A stretch of DNA of 64,000 bases. It comes from M3007 sp031373665 (GTDB lineage: Bacteria > Bacteroidota > Bacteroidia > Chitinophagales > Saprospiraceae). Shown in pieces: positions 52,557 to 60,818 of the stretch. Numbering within the stretch: the first letter of the stretch is position 1; the number at the start of each line of letters is the position of its first letter. The stretch is from the NCBI GenBank assembly GCA_031373665.1, contig JANMMZ010000016.1, positions 158,869 through 222,868 on the forward strand, in the 5' to 3' direction. The notes beneath the pieces were generated by a model. It saw nothing but the letters and a program-made list of their open reading frames with translations, was not told the origin of the DNA and searched no databases. The position numbers and the translations under genes were made by a program.

Positions 52557-54251
52557 ATGAAAAAACTTAAATTCGTCTTGACAATGGTAGTGCTTTGCTA
52601 CACTTATGTAGATGCACTTACCCAAAACTGCAATCTGCCTTCGGCAGCAGCATTCACCCAAAGCAATAACATAAGTGCTCGAATCCTAAACGGGGGTGAT
52701 CTTTTCACCAATTTTAATACCGGGAGGGGTCAGTTCATCCCTAGTCCAGACCCAACAAATCCAAGTAGCGTCGCTACGATCTATTCCGCAGGTCTTTGGA
52801 TGGGGGGTATTGATTTGAACGGCAACCTAAAATTAGCGGCCGTAGATTACCGTAGTAGTGGAAAAGGGGATTACTCAGCAGGGCCTTTGGATCAAAACGG
52901 CCTCACTGATGCATCCAATTGTAGTAACTGGGATAAAGTATTTCGGGTGGCAGGCACCGAAATTTCTGCATTTCGGGCGGCATTACCATTGACCGAGGAT
53001 GACGCAATCGCTCAATTTCCATCTATCATGGGCTGGCCCGGTGGAGGCAATCCACATTTCTCCCTACTTAATGGGTTTGATATATCTTTGAATGAGCCTA
53101 ATTTAGCACCTTTTGTTGATACTGATGGAGACGGTTTGTACAAACCTTTGAACGGAGATTATCCTGCGGTACTTTTAAAAGGGCAATCACCCTTCTCTCC
53201 TGCTGAAATTATTTGGTGCGTGTTCAATGACCATAAAGGTGGTGCACCACACAGTGAAACAGCAGGCAAACCATTCAATGCCGAGATACAACTAACGGTT
53301 TGGACTATGACAAGTCAAGCCTATCCGGTATTGAACAATACCGTGTTTACATCTCATAAAATAATCAACCGTGGTACCGAAATAACTGATTCCACATTCA
53401 TCGGGCTTTGGGCAGATATTGATCTAGGCTGTTATCTTGATGATTATATTGGAAGCAATCCTGAATTGAATGCCTTCTTTGCTTATAATCAAGACATGAT
53501 AGATGGAAACCTCGGCAATACGTGTCAAGGAACAAGTACTTTTCCAGATATCGCACCAGTACAAAGTGTTACTATGTTGGGTCAGAGTATGGATAGATTT
53601 TCGTATTTTAATGGTGAAAGTAGCGTTCCCGGCACAACACCGCCTAATGGACCACTTGAATACTATCGTGTTTTGAGCGGATCTTGGAGAGATGGTTCAT
53701 CCATTACTGATGGTTCTAATGGATATGGAGGAAATACACCTGTTACCCATGTTTTCCCCGATGACCCCAGCGATGTTAGTGGCTGGAGTATGTGCACGGC
53801 TAATCTTGCTTCTGCAGATCGGCAGGTACTAGCCTTACATAAAATAGGTACACTCTATCCGGGGCAAATTGAAGAATTAACTGCGGCTTGGTCTGTCCAC
53901 TATATTACTGAATCGCCTTGTAGCCTAGGCAACACCTTTACTGAAATCCAAACCATCACCGATATTTATGAAAATGGGTTTTCTAACCTGAGCAAAGTAC
54001 ACGAGTTGGCTCAATTAAATTTCACCCTTTTACCAAATCCTGGGTCAGATAAAATCATTTGTAAATACGGCGATCTCAAAGTGAATGAAATTAGGATTTA
54101 TAATGCTGGTGGCAAATTGATGGAATCTATGCGAGACCTTGATTCTGGCCAAACCATGCTTGATGTATCTACTTTTGCTAAGGGAATCTATATTGTACAA
54201 ATCATTGGAGCAGAAGGCATTGGAGCCCAGAAAATTTCGGTGGTTCGTTAG
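52557..54251 (+). CDS. T9SS-exported protein of unknown function with C-terminal sorting domain
   Basis: A 564-residue secreted protein. The signal peptide ends near residue 22. The body begins ISARILNGGDLFTNFNTG and AGLWMGGIDLNGNLKLAAVDYR, a pattern common to large Bacteroidota exported proteins of unknown function. The last 75 residues are a type A sorting domain (TLLPNPGSDKIICKYG ... IRIYNAGGKLMES ... FAKGIYIVQII). It is followed by a strong bidirectional terminator. The 200 bases before it (52357-52556) hold nothing I can identify. Confidence 0.85.
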   Translation: MKKLKFVLTMVVLCYTYVDALTQNCNLPSAAAFTQSNNISARILNGGDLFTNFNTGRGQFIPSPDPTNPSSVATIYSAGLWMGGIDLNGNLKLAAVDYRSSGKGDYSAGPLDQNGLTDASNCSNWDKVFRVAGTEISAFRAALPLTEDDAIAQFPSIMGWPGGGNPHFSLLNGFDISLNEPNLAPFVDTDGDGLYKPLNGDYPAVLLKGQSPFSPAEIIWCVFNDHKGGAPHSETAGKPFNAEIQLTVWTMTSQAYPVLNNTVFTSHKIINRGTEITDSTFIGLWADIDLGCYLDDYIGSNPELNAFFAYNQDMIDGNLGNTCQGTSTFPDIAPVQSVTMLGQSMDRFSYFNGESSVPGTTPPNGPLEYYRVLSGSWRDGSSITDGSNGYGGNTPVTHVFPDDPSDVSGWSMCTANLASADRQVLALHKIGTLYPGQIEELTAAWSVHYITESPCSLGNTFTEIQTITDIYENGFSNLSKVHELAQLNFTLLPNPGSDKIICKYGDLKVNEIRIYNAGGKLMESMRDLDSGQTMLDVSTFAKGIYIVQIIGAEGIGAQKISVVR

Positions 54252-54272
54252 TTACGTATCAGCAAATACATA

Positions 54273-54316
54273 AAAAATTAGCCGCTCTTTTTGGTCAAAA
54301 AGAGCGGCTAATTTTT
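54273..54316. terminator. strong bidirectional Rho-independent terminator
   Basis: A perfect 20-bp stem (54273-54292 with 54297-54316; core TTAGCCGCTC/GAGCGGCTAA) around a 4-base loop, with A-run and T-run flanks. It ends the T9SS cargo gene (plus strand) and can also stop transcripts from the right. Confidence 0.9.
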
Positions 54317-54326
54317 CATACAGGCA

Positions 54327-54603
54327 CAAAAAAATAGCCCTCCGCCCTTTCTCCTTTGAAAAGACCAGAGGGCCCCCGCCTTCGGTTTTCTTTGTCTGAT
54401 AATCAGACTATATGTTTTGATATTCCTACTTGAAGGAATAAGTTTCTCTCAATGTTGATTTTCAATTTGGCAATTGTTATATTATAACTTTTAAACGTGG
54501 GATTTCAAAAAAGTAACAACAATCTTTATTTTATTTTATAATAATGTTTTGTACAAAAAACCAGAATAACAACCGCTCTATACTGAAACACTACCGTTAA
54601 ATA
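54327..54603 (-). ncRNA. candidate small RNA with own promoter and terminator
   Basis: In the 626-base gap between genes, the minus strand carries a full promoter (TTTG at 54642-54639, 21 bases, TATCTTTG at 54617-54610) and, 235 bases on, a terminator-like hairpin (GCCCTC 54337-54342 with GAGGGC 54368-54373, then a T-run at about 54334-54327). No open reading frame of useful size lies between. The transcript of about 275 nt does not show the conserved cores of tmRNA, RNase P RNA or SRP RNA. A second weaker -7 (CATCTTTG) lies at 54651-54658. The remainder of the gap to 54877 is AT-rich. Confidence 0.45.
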
Positions 54604-54609
54604 ATGGTG

Positions 54610-54642
54610 CAAAGATAAGTGTCTTTTGTTATAACTTCCAAA
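54610..54642 (-). promoter_or_regulatory. Bacteroidota promoter (-33 TTTG, -7 TATCTTTG) for the candidate small RNA
   Basis: TTTG and TATCTTTG are separated by 21 bases on the minus strand, close to the usual spacing. No protein gene lies downstream in that direction before the terminators. Confidence 0.6.
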
Positions 54643-54877
54643 TGGATGACGCAAAGATGACTTAAAATAAGTAATTATTCATTATAATACTGCTAATTAT
54701 TATAATTAATTATTGCCTTATTTTCAAAAAAAGCATTAAATTGTTGCACTTTCAACTTGATTGATTATCAAAATATGAAAATGATATAAATTTTTAACTA
54801 TATAGATTTTTTAAAAAAAACCGCCGCTTAACCTCATAAAACTACCGCTTAATATTCAAAAAAGCACAAAAATAGAA

Positions 54878-55858
54878 TCACAAACTAAAAACATCAATCT
54901 GCTCAGCGCACAAAAAATGTTTTTCGGGACAACTCTTACGCCCATGCAAACCGCAGGGACGACAGGCCAGAGTCTCTTTGGTTTCTGCTACAATGCTCAG
55001 CGACGACAATGGCGTAAATCCAAAAGCAGGAATCGTAGAGCAAAATATGGCCGTAACGGGAGCATCTACCGCCGTAGCAATATGGATGGGTGCCGAGTCA
55101 TTTACATAGTTCATGACGGCTCCTTTCATCAGGGTTGCAGATTGGAGGAAAGAAAGTTTTCCGGCTAAGTTGATTGCTTTTTGTGATTGAACCTTGGCTA
55201 TGATTTGATCACAAGCGGCCTGATCGCCTGGGCCTCCCAACAAATAAATGGTATGAGTGTCCGTAAATCGGCCTATTAATTGAACCCATTTGTGTGCTGG
55301 CCATTGTTTGGTAAACCACACAGAAGTAGGTGCCATACATATATATGGGTTTGTGGTTTGGTAATCTGCTACAGCATGTTCATCTTCGATACTGGGATAT
55401 AGTTTTGCCGCAACCCTAGATCCGTCGGTGAGGTGTGCTATTAGTTTTAGGTTTCGATCAGTCTCATGGATTGGGTGTTCATGAGTTCCGTATTCATGCT
55501 TTACTTGATGGCTAAAAAAACGTGAAAAAGGATTTTTATCAAAGCCTATCGTGCTTTTAGCACCAGAAAACATAGTCAGAAGCCCAGAAGCCCCAAAACG
55601 TTGACAATTGACCACAATATCATAGTTATTAGACCTGATAGCCTTCAAGATCAACCACAAGTTTCGGTATTTACCTCCTTTTTTATCCCAAACCAATAGG
55701 CTTCGGAGCAAGGGATGGGCAGTGAATAAGGTTTCATTTCCTTTACGTAATAAGAAGTCAATATCCGCACCAGGATAGTGTTTTTTTATTTTTTCGATGA
55801 GGGGTGTTGCCAGCACTACATCTCCAATAAAGGCAGTTTGAATAATCAAAAATTTCAT
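54878..55858 (-). CDS. glycosyltransferase family 9 (heptosyltransferase-like)
   Basis: A 326-residue GT-B glycosyltransferase of the ADP-heptose:LPS heptosyltransferase family. Motifs: FLIIQTAFIGDVVLATPLIEKI at the start, DIVVNCQRFGASGL, YICMAPTSVWFTKQWP, IYLLGGPGD, and VMNYVNDSAPIHIATAVDAPVTAIF (variant of the donor-site NDSGPMHLA). The C-terminal Cys-rich part (CRPCGLHGRKSCPEKHFLC) is usual in Bacteroidota members. It is probably involved in lipopolysaccharide core synthesis. Confidence 0.92.
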   Translation of the reverse strand: MKFLIIQTAFIGDVVLATPLIEKIKKHYPGADIDFLLRKGNETLFTAHPLLRSLLVWDKKGGKYRNLWLILKAIRSNNYDIVVNCQRFGASGLLTMFSGAKSTIGFDKNPFSRFFSHQVKHEYGTHEHPIHETDRNLKLIAHLTDGSRVAAKLYPSIEDEHAVADYQTTNPYICMAPTSVWFTKQWPAHKWVQLIGRFTDTHTIYLLGGPGDQAACDQIIAKVQSQKAINLAGKLSFLQSATLMKGAVMNYVNDSAPIHIATAVDAPVTAIFCSTIPAFGFTPLSSLSIVAETKETLACRPCGLHGRKSCPEKHFLCAEQIDVFSL

Positions 55859-55877
55859 AAAAAAACATCAGTTCTAC

Positions 55878-55907
55878 TTGTTAGTATGCAGAAGCCCCGT
55901 ACATTTG
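55878..55907 (+). promoter_or_regulatory. promoter of tRNA-Leu
   Basis: TTG (55878-55880) and TACATTTG (55900-55907) are 19 bases apart, an exact fit to the Bacteroidota -33/-7 promoter. Transcription would begin about 10 bases before the tRNA. Confidence 0.75.
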
Positions 55908-55923
55908 CAAACCAGTTTACAGC

Positions 55924-56007
55924 GCGGGAATGGCGGAATTGGTAGACGCACACGTTTCAGAGGCGTGCGCCTTTACGGGCTTGCGAGTTCGACTCTCGCT
56001 TTCCGCA
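55924..56007 (+). tRNA. tRNA-Leu (anticodon CAG)
   Basis: An 84-nt cloverleaf: acceptor GCGGGAA with TTTCCGC and discriminator A; anticodon stem CACGT/GCGTG around the loop TTCAGAG, giving anticodon CAG; a long variable arm as in class II tRNAs; T arm with GAGTTCGACTC. The CCA end is not encoded. Confidence 0.95.
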
Positions 56008-56041
56008 CTTATAGAACCTTGCTTTGGCAGGGTTCTTTTTT

Positions 56042-56203
56042 GTAACTATCCAGCCGCCTTAATCCCGACCTTAAAATTGCCTGTTTTTCGCCATACTTCG
56101 CCGTTTTTTTCACCGTAGCGATGCTACGCTTCTAAAAAAGCGGCTCGTCTGACAAAAAACCGCCTAATTTTAAGATCAGGGAGCAAGCGGCTGGATAGTT
56201 ACC
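56042..56203. repeat. 162-bp palindromic repeat element next to tRNA-Leu
   Basis: The ends are inverted repeats of about 40-50 bases: GTAACTATCCAGCCGC at the left (from 56042) and its complement GCGGCTGGATAGTTAC at the right (to 56202), continuing inward with CTTAAAATT/AATTTTAAG and CTGTTTTTCG against the opposite AAAAAACCG. The centre carries GTAGCGATGCTAC. It starts 34 bases after the tRNA and encodes no protein. Similar in kind, not sequence, to the 502-bp element at 35403. Confidence 0.75.
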
Positions 56204-56258
56204 TTTTTTTTGCAAAGGTAATCCCACATGAGTTTTATTTTTATAAAAACTTTTTGGC

Positions 56259-56289
56259 TTGGTTGTTGTTCAATTACTTTATACATTTG
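56259..56289 (+). promoter_or_regulatory. promoter of the cysE-cysK leader
   Basis: TTG at 56259-56261 and TACATTTG at 56282-56289 are 20 bases apart. Predicted start is near 56295, only a few bases before the leader-peptide ATG at 56301. Confidence 0.65.
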
Positions 56290-56300
56290 CAATACAGATT

Positions 56301-56372
56301 ATGAATTTATCTTTTTCACATAGCCATTTTTGTTGTTGTTGTCCACACTACGGGCAAGGCAACGGCTTTTGA
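56301..56372 (+). CDS. cysE-cysK leader peptide with four consecutive Cys codons
   Basis: A 23-codon frame ending in TGA. Residues 11-14 are four Cys codons in a row (TGT TGT TGT TGT), followed by Pro-His-Tyr. It starts about 8 bases after the predicted transcription start and lies 47 bases before a strong terminator that precedes cysE. This is the classical form of a ribosome-mediated attenuator: when charged tRNA-Cys is scarce the ribosome would stall on the Cys run and allow readthrough into the cysteine-synthesis genes. Too short for ordinary gene finders. Confidence 0.8.
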   Translation: MNLSFSHSHFCCCCPHYGQGNGF

Positions 56373-56419
56373 CAAGGTAAATATTAGATAATTACATCAT
56401 TTATTTACAACTATACGAA

Positions 56420-56458
56420 GCACCTTTTCCCGTCTATTGCGAGAAAAGGTGCTTTTTT
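56420..56458 (+). terminator. attenuator terminator upstream of cysE
   Basis: GCACCTTTTC (56420-56429) pairs perfectly with GAAAAGGTGC (56443-56452), followed by six T. It lies inside the cysE leader, between the Cys-rich leader peptide and the cysE ATG at 56478, so it must be overcome for cysE-cysK expression from the leader promoter. Confidence 0.9.
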
Positions 56459-56477
56459 AATTAACCTATTCACAAAT

Positions 56478-57308
56478 ATGGAACAGACCCTCCCTTCTTT
56501 TTTTCAAAAACTGGATGCTACCCGTCTTAGTACGCAGGTAGTTATTCCTCCCAAACTAGCGTCGCAGCGATTAGCCGACGAACTTTTTCTGTTTTTATTT
56601 CCGATTTTATCGGAAGATCCCAAGCCATCCAAAGTGCAGCATTCGCTGATCAGGCATGATTTAAACAAAATCATTTATCCATTGGTACAGGAGCAACACG
56701 GCAAAATCACAGAAATCGTAGATGATTTTTTCAAGGATTTGCCTAATGTATATGATGATTTGTTGTTGGATGCCGCCGCTATACTCAATTTTGATCCGGC
56801 AGCCACTTGTATTGAAGAAGTGGTGGCTACTTATCCGGGGTTTTATGCCATTGCAATGCATAGGGTTGCTAACTTGTTGCATAGACTGGGCACTCCATTT
56901 TTACCACGGGTATTCTCTGAATATGTGCACAGCAAAACGGGCATTGACATACACCCAGCAGCAAGTATAGGGCGGTCATTTTTCATAGACCACGGTACAG
57001 GGGTTGTGATTGGTGCGACCAGTGTCATTGGCAACCACGTAAAAATATATCAAGGGGTCACTTTAGGGGCATTGCAAGTGGATAAATCGCTGGCCAATGT
57101 GAAGCGACACCCGACTATTGAAGACAACTGTGTCCTGTATGCCAACTCCACCATTCTGGGTGGACGCACCACGGTCGGTCACGATTCTGTGATCGGTGGC
57201 AATAGTTGGTTGACCGAAAGCGTAGCGCCTTTCTCGGTGGTGATGCACCAATCTCAAGTGAAAGTACGCACACGTCCATTTGATGAGCCAGTCAATTTTG
57301 TAATCTAA
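56478..57308 (+). CDS. cysE: serine O-acetyltransferase
   Basis: A 276-residue enzyme making O-acetylserine from serine and acetyl-CoA, the first step of cysteine synthesis. The N-terminal helical domain (1-150) is followed by the left-handed beta-helix with HSKTGIDIHPAASIGRSFFIDHGTGVVIGATSVIGNHVKIYQ-type hexapeptide repeats (catalytic His in FFIDHGTG) and the loop GALQVDKSLANVKRHPTIEDN. It belongs to the longer EpsC-like type. Start ATG at 56478 follows the leader terminator by 19 bases. cysK follows 18 bases later. Confidence 0.94.
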   Translation: MEQTLPSFFQKLDATRLSTQVVIPPKLASQRLADELFLFLFPILSEDPKPSKVQHSLIRHDLNKIIYPLVQEQHGKITEIVDDFFKDLPNVYDDLLLDAAAILNFDPAATCIEEVVATYPGFYAIAMHRVANLLHRLGTPFLPRVFSEYVHSKTGIDIHPAASIGRSFFIDHGTGVVIGATSVIGNHVKIYQGVTLGALQVDKSLANVKRHPTIEDNCVLYANSTILGGRTTVGHDSVIGGNSWLTESVAPFSVVMHQSQVKVRTRPFDEPVNFVI

Positions 57309-57326
57309 ATAAAAAATTCAATATCT

Positions 57327-58244
57327 ATGAAATTCAATAACATCCTTGAAAGTATTGGCAATACGCCACACGTCCGCATCAATAAACTCTTTGGATCTGA
57401 CCATGAAGTTTGGATAAAATTGGAAAGGGCCAATCCCGGCGGTAGCATCAAAGACCGAATCGCACTGGCGATGATCGAAGATGCAGAAAAGAGCGGTGCC
57501 TTGAAGCCTGGCAGTGTGATTATAGAACCAACCAGCGGCAATACTGGTATAGGTTTGGCCTTAGTAGCGGCGGTAAAAGGCTATAAAATGATATTGGTGA
57601 TGCCAGAAAGCATGAGTATAGAACGCCGCAAACTAATGTCTGCTTATGGTGCTCAATTTGACCTTACTCCACGTGAAAAAGGGATGAAAGGTGCTATAGA
57701 ACGCGCCAACCAACTGGCATCAGAAACGCCGCACTCGTGGGTACCTCAACAGTTTGAAAATGAGGCCAATCTGGCCATACACCGCGCCACCACCGCTCAA
57801 GAAATACTGGCCGATTTCCCCAATGGTTTTGATTACCTGATTACTGGTGTCGGTACTGGCGGCCACATTACAGGGGTAGCCGAGGTTTTGAAGGCGAAAT
57901 TTCCGAACCTTCAAGTATATGCAGTAGAGCCTGCCCTGAGTCCTGTGATTTCAGGCGGCAGTCCTGCCCCCCACCCTATTCAAGGTATTGGCGCGGGTTT
58001 TATCCCCAAAAATCTGCATACTGAAATATTAGACGGAGTAATCAAGGTTGAAAAAGAAGACGCTTTCATTTATACCAAACGCGCTGCCCTCGAAGAAGGC
58101 ATTTTGGGTGGTATTTCGTCAGGCGCAACCTTGGCGGCTATTGCACAGAAATTGGTTGATATCAAGCCCGGCGCACGTATTCTGGGCTTCAACTATGATA
58201 CTGGAGAGCGGTATTTGTCAATTGAAGGATTGTATAATGATTAG
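57327..58244 (+). CDS. cysK: cysteine synthase (O-acetylserine sulfhydrylase)
   Basis: A 305-residue PLP enzyme converting O-acetylserine and sulfide to cysteine. Motifs: IGNTPHVRINKLF, LERANPGGSIKDRIALAMIEDAE (Schiff-base Lys in SIKDR), EPTSGNTGIGLALVAA, GTGGHITGVAEVLK and GISSGATLAA. It forms an operon with cysE under the Cys leader. Both active-site loops are intact. Confidence 0.96.
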   Translation: MKFNNILESIGNTPHVRINKLFGSDHEVWIKLERANPGGSIKDRIALAMIEDAEKSGALKPGSVIIEPTSGNTGIGLALVAAVKGYKMILVMPESMSIERRKLMSAYGAQFDLTPREKGMKGAIERANQLASETPHSWVPQQFENEANLAIHRATTAQEILADFPNGFDYLITGVGTGGHITGVAEVLKAKFPNLQVYAVEPALSPVISGGSPAPHPIQGIGAGFIPKNLHTEILDGVIKVEKEDAFIYTKRAALEEGILGGISSGATLAAIAQKLVDIKPGARILGFNYDTGERYLSIEGLYND

Positions 58245-58254
58245 TTTGCCAGCA

Positions 58255-59139
58255 CTAATTTTTAAACACCTTCACCAACCAAGGATGCGCCAAAACTGAT
58301 AATAAAATCAAGGCTACCCCGGGGTAAAAACCCGACCCAAGTTCCTGCTGTTCCTGAAAAAACAAGACCGCAAAGGCAATGCCATATACTGGCTCAAGGT
58401 TGAGGGTGAGATTGGTGCCAAAGGCCGAAATGTGGCGCATGGCATTGAGCGAGAGGGTAAAGGGCAAAATAGTGCAAACAGCAGAAAGTAAGAGTAACCA
58501 AAGCCAATCGTTGCCTTTGGGCATAATAGGTAAATCAGGGAAATATACTACGAAAAACGGCAAAAACAAAGAGATTGCTATGGTAGCAGCCGTTAACTCT
58601 ACCCAAGTCATCAACAATAACGGCGGAGGGTTGTGGTCAATCAGTTTCTTATTCAAAGTAGAAAAAACAGCAGCAAGCAAGGCACAAACAATACCTACGA
58701 TAAACCCCAAGTGCATATTTACATCAATATTTCCCACGACTAAGGCCATACCGGGAAGTACAAATAAGCCCAAAGCCAATTCGTACCAACGCATTTTTTT
58801 CTTTAAAATAAGAGGCTCTACCAATGCCGAAAAAAAAGCAGTGGTCGCCATGGTGGCCACTGCCACAGAAGCATTCGATAATTTGACAGCTCCATAAAAG
58901 CAGATCCAGTGCAGCGCGATCAAAACACCGATAACAACCATTGATTTCCATTGAGCACGGGTGATCTGGGAAATACTTTTAAAGGGAATTATAAACAATA
59001 GTATTAGGCTGCACAGCAAGACACGCCACCATACCAATGGAATGGCTGCTAGATTGATCAATTTGCCTAATGTAGCGGTAAATCCCCATATGAGTACGCA
59101 AAAATGTAAGGTTAAGTATGCTCTAAGTTTTTCTGACAT
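58255..59139 (-). CDS. EamA/DMT-family transporter
   Basis: A 294-residue inner-membrane protein with ten hydrophobic helices in two EamA repeats (HFCVLIWGFTATLGKLINL; LGFIVGIVCALLAAVFSTLNKKLI; terminal NLEPVYGIAFAVLFFQEQ). The family exports amino acids and other metabolites. It is convergent with cysK (10 bases between stops), so a role in cysteine or O-acetylserine export is conceivable but unsupported. Start ATG at 59139. Confidence 0.9.
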   Translation of the reverse strand: MSEKLRAYLTLHFCVLIWGFTATLGKLINLAAIPLVWWRVLLCSLILLFIIPFKSISQITRAQWKSMVVIGVLIALHWICFYGAVKLSNASVAVATMATTAFFSALVEPLILKKKMRWYELALGLFVLPGMALVVGNIDVNMHLGFIVGIVCALLAAVFSTLNKKLIDHNPPPLLLMTWVELTAATIAISLFLPFFVVYFPDLPIMPKGNDWLWLLLLSAVCTILPFTLSLNAMRHISAFGTNLTLNLEPVYGIAFAVLFFQEQQELGSGFYPGVALILLSVLAHPWLVKVFKN

Positions 59140-59201
59140 GGAGCAAAAGTATGATATTTTCCAAAGGAATATGTTTCTTTGCCCTACAATATCATAAATA
59201 T

Positions 59202-60464
59202 ATGGAATTAGCAGTTGTCATTACGTTTATCATTGGATATGTAGCCATTGCGCTCGAACACCCCATCAAAGTCAATAAGACAGCAACGGCTTTGATAACT
59301 GGGGTCTTGTGTTGGACCATTTACATATGCTCAGGGGCTGAACCCAAGGCGGTAGAGGGTCAACTACTGGTACACGTGGCCGAAATTTCAAAGATCCTAT
59401 TTTTTTTGTTGGGCGCAATGACCATTGTGGAGTTGATTGATGCCCACGATGGCTTTCAAATCATTACGGATCGGATCAAGACCAATAATATCCGAATATT
59501 GCTTTGGATCATTGGTATTATTACATTTTTCCTATCTTCTATTTTAGACAATTTGACCACTGCTATTGTCATGATGTCGTTACTCCGAAAAATCATCGCC
59601 AATCGAGAACAAAGACTGCTATTTGCAGGCATCGTAATTATAGCAGCCAATGCTGGTGGTGCTTGGTCGCCCATCGGCGACGTGACCACCACTATGCTCT
59701 GGTCGGGAGGACAAGTGAGTCCATTACCACTCATAAAACGCTTGTTTTTACCTAGTTTTGTTTGTATGGCCTTACCGTTGGCTATTGTTACATTGAGATT
59801 AAAAGGAAGTATTGTCCCAACAGAGTCTATAAAAGCGTCTGCCACCACTAGTGCATCTGAGCGTACCGCCGTCTTTTTGATGGGTATTCTGGCATTATTA
59901 TTTGTACCCGTATTTCATACTTTTACACACTTGCCTCCATTCATGGCCATACTCTTAGGCTTGGGCGTTATGTGGGTCGTCACCGAATTTATGAATCATG
60001 AAAAAGACACCGAAGATAAAGAATCTCTTTCGGTTGTATCGGTACTTAGAAAAATTGACACCTCCAGTATTCTATTCTTTTTGGGTATTTTGATGAGCGT
60101 AGCAGCCCTAGAGGCTACTGGATTGCTGGTGCAATTTGCCACCTTGATGCAGGCCACTTTCGGTAACCAAGACATCATTGTGATCTTGATTGGATTACTT
60201 TCGGCCATCGTTGACAATGTACCTTTGGTGGCGGCTACGCAAGGCATGTACCCTTTGAAGGAGTTTCCGATGGATCACCACCTTTGGCAATTTTTAGCCT
60301 TCACCGCAGGTACGGGTGGCAGTATCCTTATCATTGGATCTGCTGCCGGGGTGGCGATCATGGGTACGGAGAAAATAGAATTTTTTTGGTATCTAAAACA
60401 TGTGGCTTGGCTGGCATTATTGGGTTTTCTGGCGGGTTCTGGGGTTTATTTGTTGATGGGGTGA
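59202..60464 (+). CDS. nhaD: NhaD-type sodium/proton antiporter
   Basis: A 420-residue membrane protein of the NhaD/ion-transporter superfamily, exchanging Na+ for H+. It has 11-12 helices; family signatures include GYVAIALEHPIKVNKTATAL, LIDAHDGFQIITDRI, SSILDNLTTAIVMMSLLRKI, AANAGGAWSPIGDVTTTMLW and SAIVDNVPLVAATQGMY. The ATG at 59202 is preferred over an in-frame upstream codon at 59151, which would extend almost to the divergent gene. It may help in salt or alkaline environments. Confidence 0.92.
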   Translation: MELAVVITFIIGYVAIALEHPIKVNKTATALITGVLCWTIYICSGAEPKAVEGQLLVHVAEISKILFFLLGAMTIVELIDAHDGFQIITDRIKTNNIRILLWIIGIITFFLSSILDNLTTAIVMMSLLRKIIANREQRLLFAGIVIIAANAGGAWSPIGDVTTTMLWSGGQVSPLPLIKRLFLPSFVCMALPLAIVTLRLKGSIVPTESIKASATTSASERTAVFLMGILALLFVPVFHTFTHLPPFMAILLGLGVMWVVTEFMNHEKDTEDKESLSVVSVLRKIDTSSILFFLGILMSVAALEATGLLVQFATLMQATFGNQDIIVILIGLLSAIVDNVPLVAATQGMYPLKEFPMDHHLWQFLAFTAGTGGSILIIGSAAGVAIMGTEKIEFFWYLKHVAWLALLGFLAGSGVYLLMG

Positions 60465-60818
60465 TTTGGGTTTGGTTTAGCCACAGGTTTTGCCGCGCAA
60501 CCACCGTGCGCGAGCACCACCAAATGAAGTGCCACACTGGAAAGTGGCCATAGAATATAGAGGTTGACCCATCCGATCCTAAAAAAGCCATCCTGTATCG
60601 CCGTGCCGCGATACGGACAGGAATTGGTCAGCCCAAAACCAATGAATCAAGTGAAAAAATGTGCTTTTTTGTCAAAGTCTGATTGAGTTTACCCCATAAT
60701 TAATATCATAATGTTTGGCTATCTCTTTGATAAACAAGCATTTACGAATTTCGTACCCCTTCAGTATTTTCTTCTTCTTTTAATCGTAAATGCTTAAACT
60801 TTTGAAATTCTCTGTGAT
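60465..60818. other. gene-free interval between nhaD and the CPBP protease gene
   Basis: About 350 bases without a credible gene. A degenerate hairpin (CCTGT, ATCGC / GCGAT, ACAGG) lies near 60590-60624, and an inverted pair AGCATTTACGA/TCGTAAATGCT lies at about 60739-60795. Base composition shifts here from mixed to AT-rich. Confidence 0.5.

Noticed and set aside
54327..54603. tmRNA, RNase P RNA or SRP RNA in the gap after the T9SS cargo gene
   Set aside because: No tRNA-like 3' end, no RNase P core (GAGGAAAGTCC-like) and no SRP tetraloop region could be seen; kept only as an unnamed small RNA candidate.
60660..60790. Remnant of a coding sequence downstream of the CPBP gene
   Set aside because: One frame shows about 30 sensible residues, but with stops on both sides and no recognisable family it cannot be told from chance in AT-rich DNA.
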